A stretch of DNA of 64,000 bases from Prorocentrum cordatum (taxonomy: Eukaryota > Sar > Dinophyceae > Prorocentrales > Prorocentraceae), in assembly GCA_963575745.1 (NCBI GenBank), contig CAUYUJ010003406.1:15001-79000 (forward strand), written 5' to 3'. A program made the position numbers and the translations under genes. Below the pieces are notes generated by a model. It had not been told where the DNA came from, did not search any database, and saw only the letters and a program-made list of their open reading frames with translations. Shown here one piece after another: positions 63,107-64,000 of the stretch (positions are counted from its first letter, which is position 1; each line of letters begins with the position of its first letter).

Positions 63107-63770
63107 AGGCCCGAACGACTCACACAAGGAGGGGCCCGAAGGACTCAAACCAGGGCGAGGGGGCCGGCCCGAGGTGGTCGCCGCTATTGTCTCTTATTCT
63201 TGGTGCTTGCTGGGTTCCTTGGGGTGTCGGGCAGTGGGCTCAGATGGTGCGTGGTCTCTCCTCCAGTACTGGTGAGGTCAATACTTACCACTATGGTTTG
63301 AACGCTGCTATACGAGAATACCTCTGGGTACAGTGAGGCTGGACACTGGATGTTGCCTCAATGGGGTCGGTGGTTCCTGTGTACATGGCTTGGGCTTCGG
63401 TATGTATCCAATGGTGGATGTGCCTGTACTCAGCTTCCGTGGCGCTTCAGGTGGGCTCTAGTATAGGAAACATCCCGCTGGTGGGACTTGTGTTGCAAAC
63501 TGGCTGGAGCCCGTACTTGGGTTCTCTGGTGCTGGTTACTGTACTCTGTGATGGTGCTGATTACCCTGGCAGGTGATGGTGCTGGTTGCTCTACTCAGTG
63601 ATGGTTCATTGGTGGGATTACCTTGTGATACACCGCTCAATCAGTAATGGGTGGTATCGCTACTTGGCTTCACTGGGAGATCAGGCAGTTTTATCCGTGG
63701 GTGTGGCCGCTACCAGGGTACAGTGGATTCGTTCGGTGCCCTCCTCCTGGTGTGAGTCGTTCGGGCCCCC
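63107..63770 (+). repeat. Intronic unit D
   Basis: Starts with inverted CGAACGACTCAC pieces, then GTGGTCGCCGCTATTGTC. Nearly identical to unit B over its first 490 bp. Confidence 0.7.
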
Positions 63771-63774
63771 CCTC

Positions 63775-63871
63775 CTGGTATGAGTCGTTCGGGCCCCTCC
63801 TCGATGCGTGAGTCGTTCGGCGAGGGGCCCGAACGACTCACGCAAGGAGGGGCACGAACGACTCGTACCAG
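63775..63871. repeat. 97-bp foldback at the end of the repeat region
   Basis: Inner arms TGCGTGAGTCGTTCGG and CCGAACGACTCACGCA are perfect around an 8-base loop. Outer arms CTGGTATGAGTCGTTCGGGC and CGAACGACTCGTACCAG continue the pairing with few mismatches. Confidence 0.8.
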
Positions 63872-63915
63872 GGCGAGGGGCCCGAACGACGCGCACCACC
63901 TGTATTCTTGACCAG

Positions 63916-64000
63916 GACGTGCACACTCTGAGTACCGTGATTCTACCCTTGCCTAACGGAAATCCTCAGATCTGTTCGAGGGGACCGATCTTGGAGGCGA
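63916..64000 (+). CDS. Candidate next exon of the helicase gene (partial, runs off the window)
   Basis: After GACCAG|G the frame that continues ATG at 59575-59577 reads DVHTLSTVILPLPNGNPQIC and stays open to the end. A GD/xDxxQL-type block is expected right after the acidic box in SF1 helicases. The link across the 4.3-kb intron is inferred from frame, the AG|G acceptor and position only. Confidence 0.3.

Larger units (their letters stand above)
59578..63915 (+). other. Probable large intron made of tandem 0.7-0.9 kb units
   Basis: The ORF loses protein character at ATG|GTGTCTATC (59578). The next candidate exon follows CCAG at 63912-63915. Between them four copies of a unit recur, recognised by GATGTTGCCTCAATGGG at about 59614, 60327, 62519 and 63350. 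Each unit includes GTGGTCGCCG, CTGGTGCTGGTTACTGTACTC and GTTCATTGGTGGGA, and ends in short GTGAGTCGTTCGGG repeats. Between units two and three, 60642-62283 is unrelated sequence carrying the RS-rich ORF. Confidence 0.5.

Overview
This window looks like nuclear DNA of a dinoflagellate; the genus cannot be named from sequence alone. The evidence is GC-rich coding sequence, megabase-style trinucleotide microsatellites, several degraded retroelements of types common in dinoflagellates, a tyrosine-recombinase retroelement with a cytosine-methyltransferase domain, and short sequences resembling relict dinoflagellate spliced leaders ahead of gene-like ORFs. There is no sign of bacterial operons, and no rRNA, tRNA or CRISPR array was recognised.

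Layout. (1) 0.3-4.0 kb: a badly frameshifted non-LTR retrotransposon (LINE-A: APE endonuclease, YADD reverse transcriptase, C-terminal zinc fingers). (2) 4.0-4.5 kb: a host-like coding fragment. (3) 4.5-8.3 kb and 18.5-23.0 kb: two nearly identical copies of a second LINE (LINE-B: endonuclease, FMDD-type RT, terminal CCHC finger), each disabled by different lesions. Copy 2 carries tandem monomers at its 5' end. (4) 8.3-11.8 kb: a long ORF with an OTU-like cysteine protease domain, possibly ORF1 of the copy-2 element. (5) 11.89-18.51 kb: a nearly intact DIRS-order element with split direct repeats in A1...B1-A2-B2 order, a Gag-like ORF joined by an ATGA overlap to an RT/RNase H/methyltransferase ORF, and a tyrosine recombinase ORF nested in another frame. 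This is the best-preserved and most interesting system in the window. (6) 24.1-27.5 kb: a 90-bp tandem array abutting the last exon of an SF1-like helicase gene. (7) 27.5-53.9 kb: almost wholly low complexity and dispersed repeats, including about 3 kb of GAT-type repeats, GGA/TCC tracts, GAC and AGT runs, several 100-200 bp duplicated modules and a perfect 52-bp palindrome. No confident gene is seen here. (8) 53.9-64 kb: three gene starts sharing one leader and one N-terminal peptide, one leading into a frameshifted helicase gene whose probable 4.3-kb intron consists of about 0.7-0.9 kb tandem units. A separate retrogene-like RS-rich ORF sits inside that intron.

How the parts relate. Much of 0.3-23 kb is nested or adjacent mobile DNA. 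One model is a full LINE-B (OTU ORF1 plus endonuclease/RT ORF2) interrupted by the DIRS element, next to a 5'-truncated sister copy. The right end is host-like: retroposed genes with decaying spliced-leader relics and a repeat-filled intron. ORFs inside simple repeats are stop-codon-free by composition and are not called as genes.
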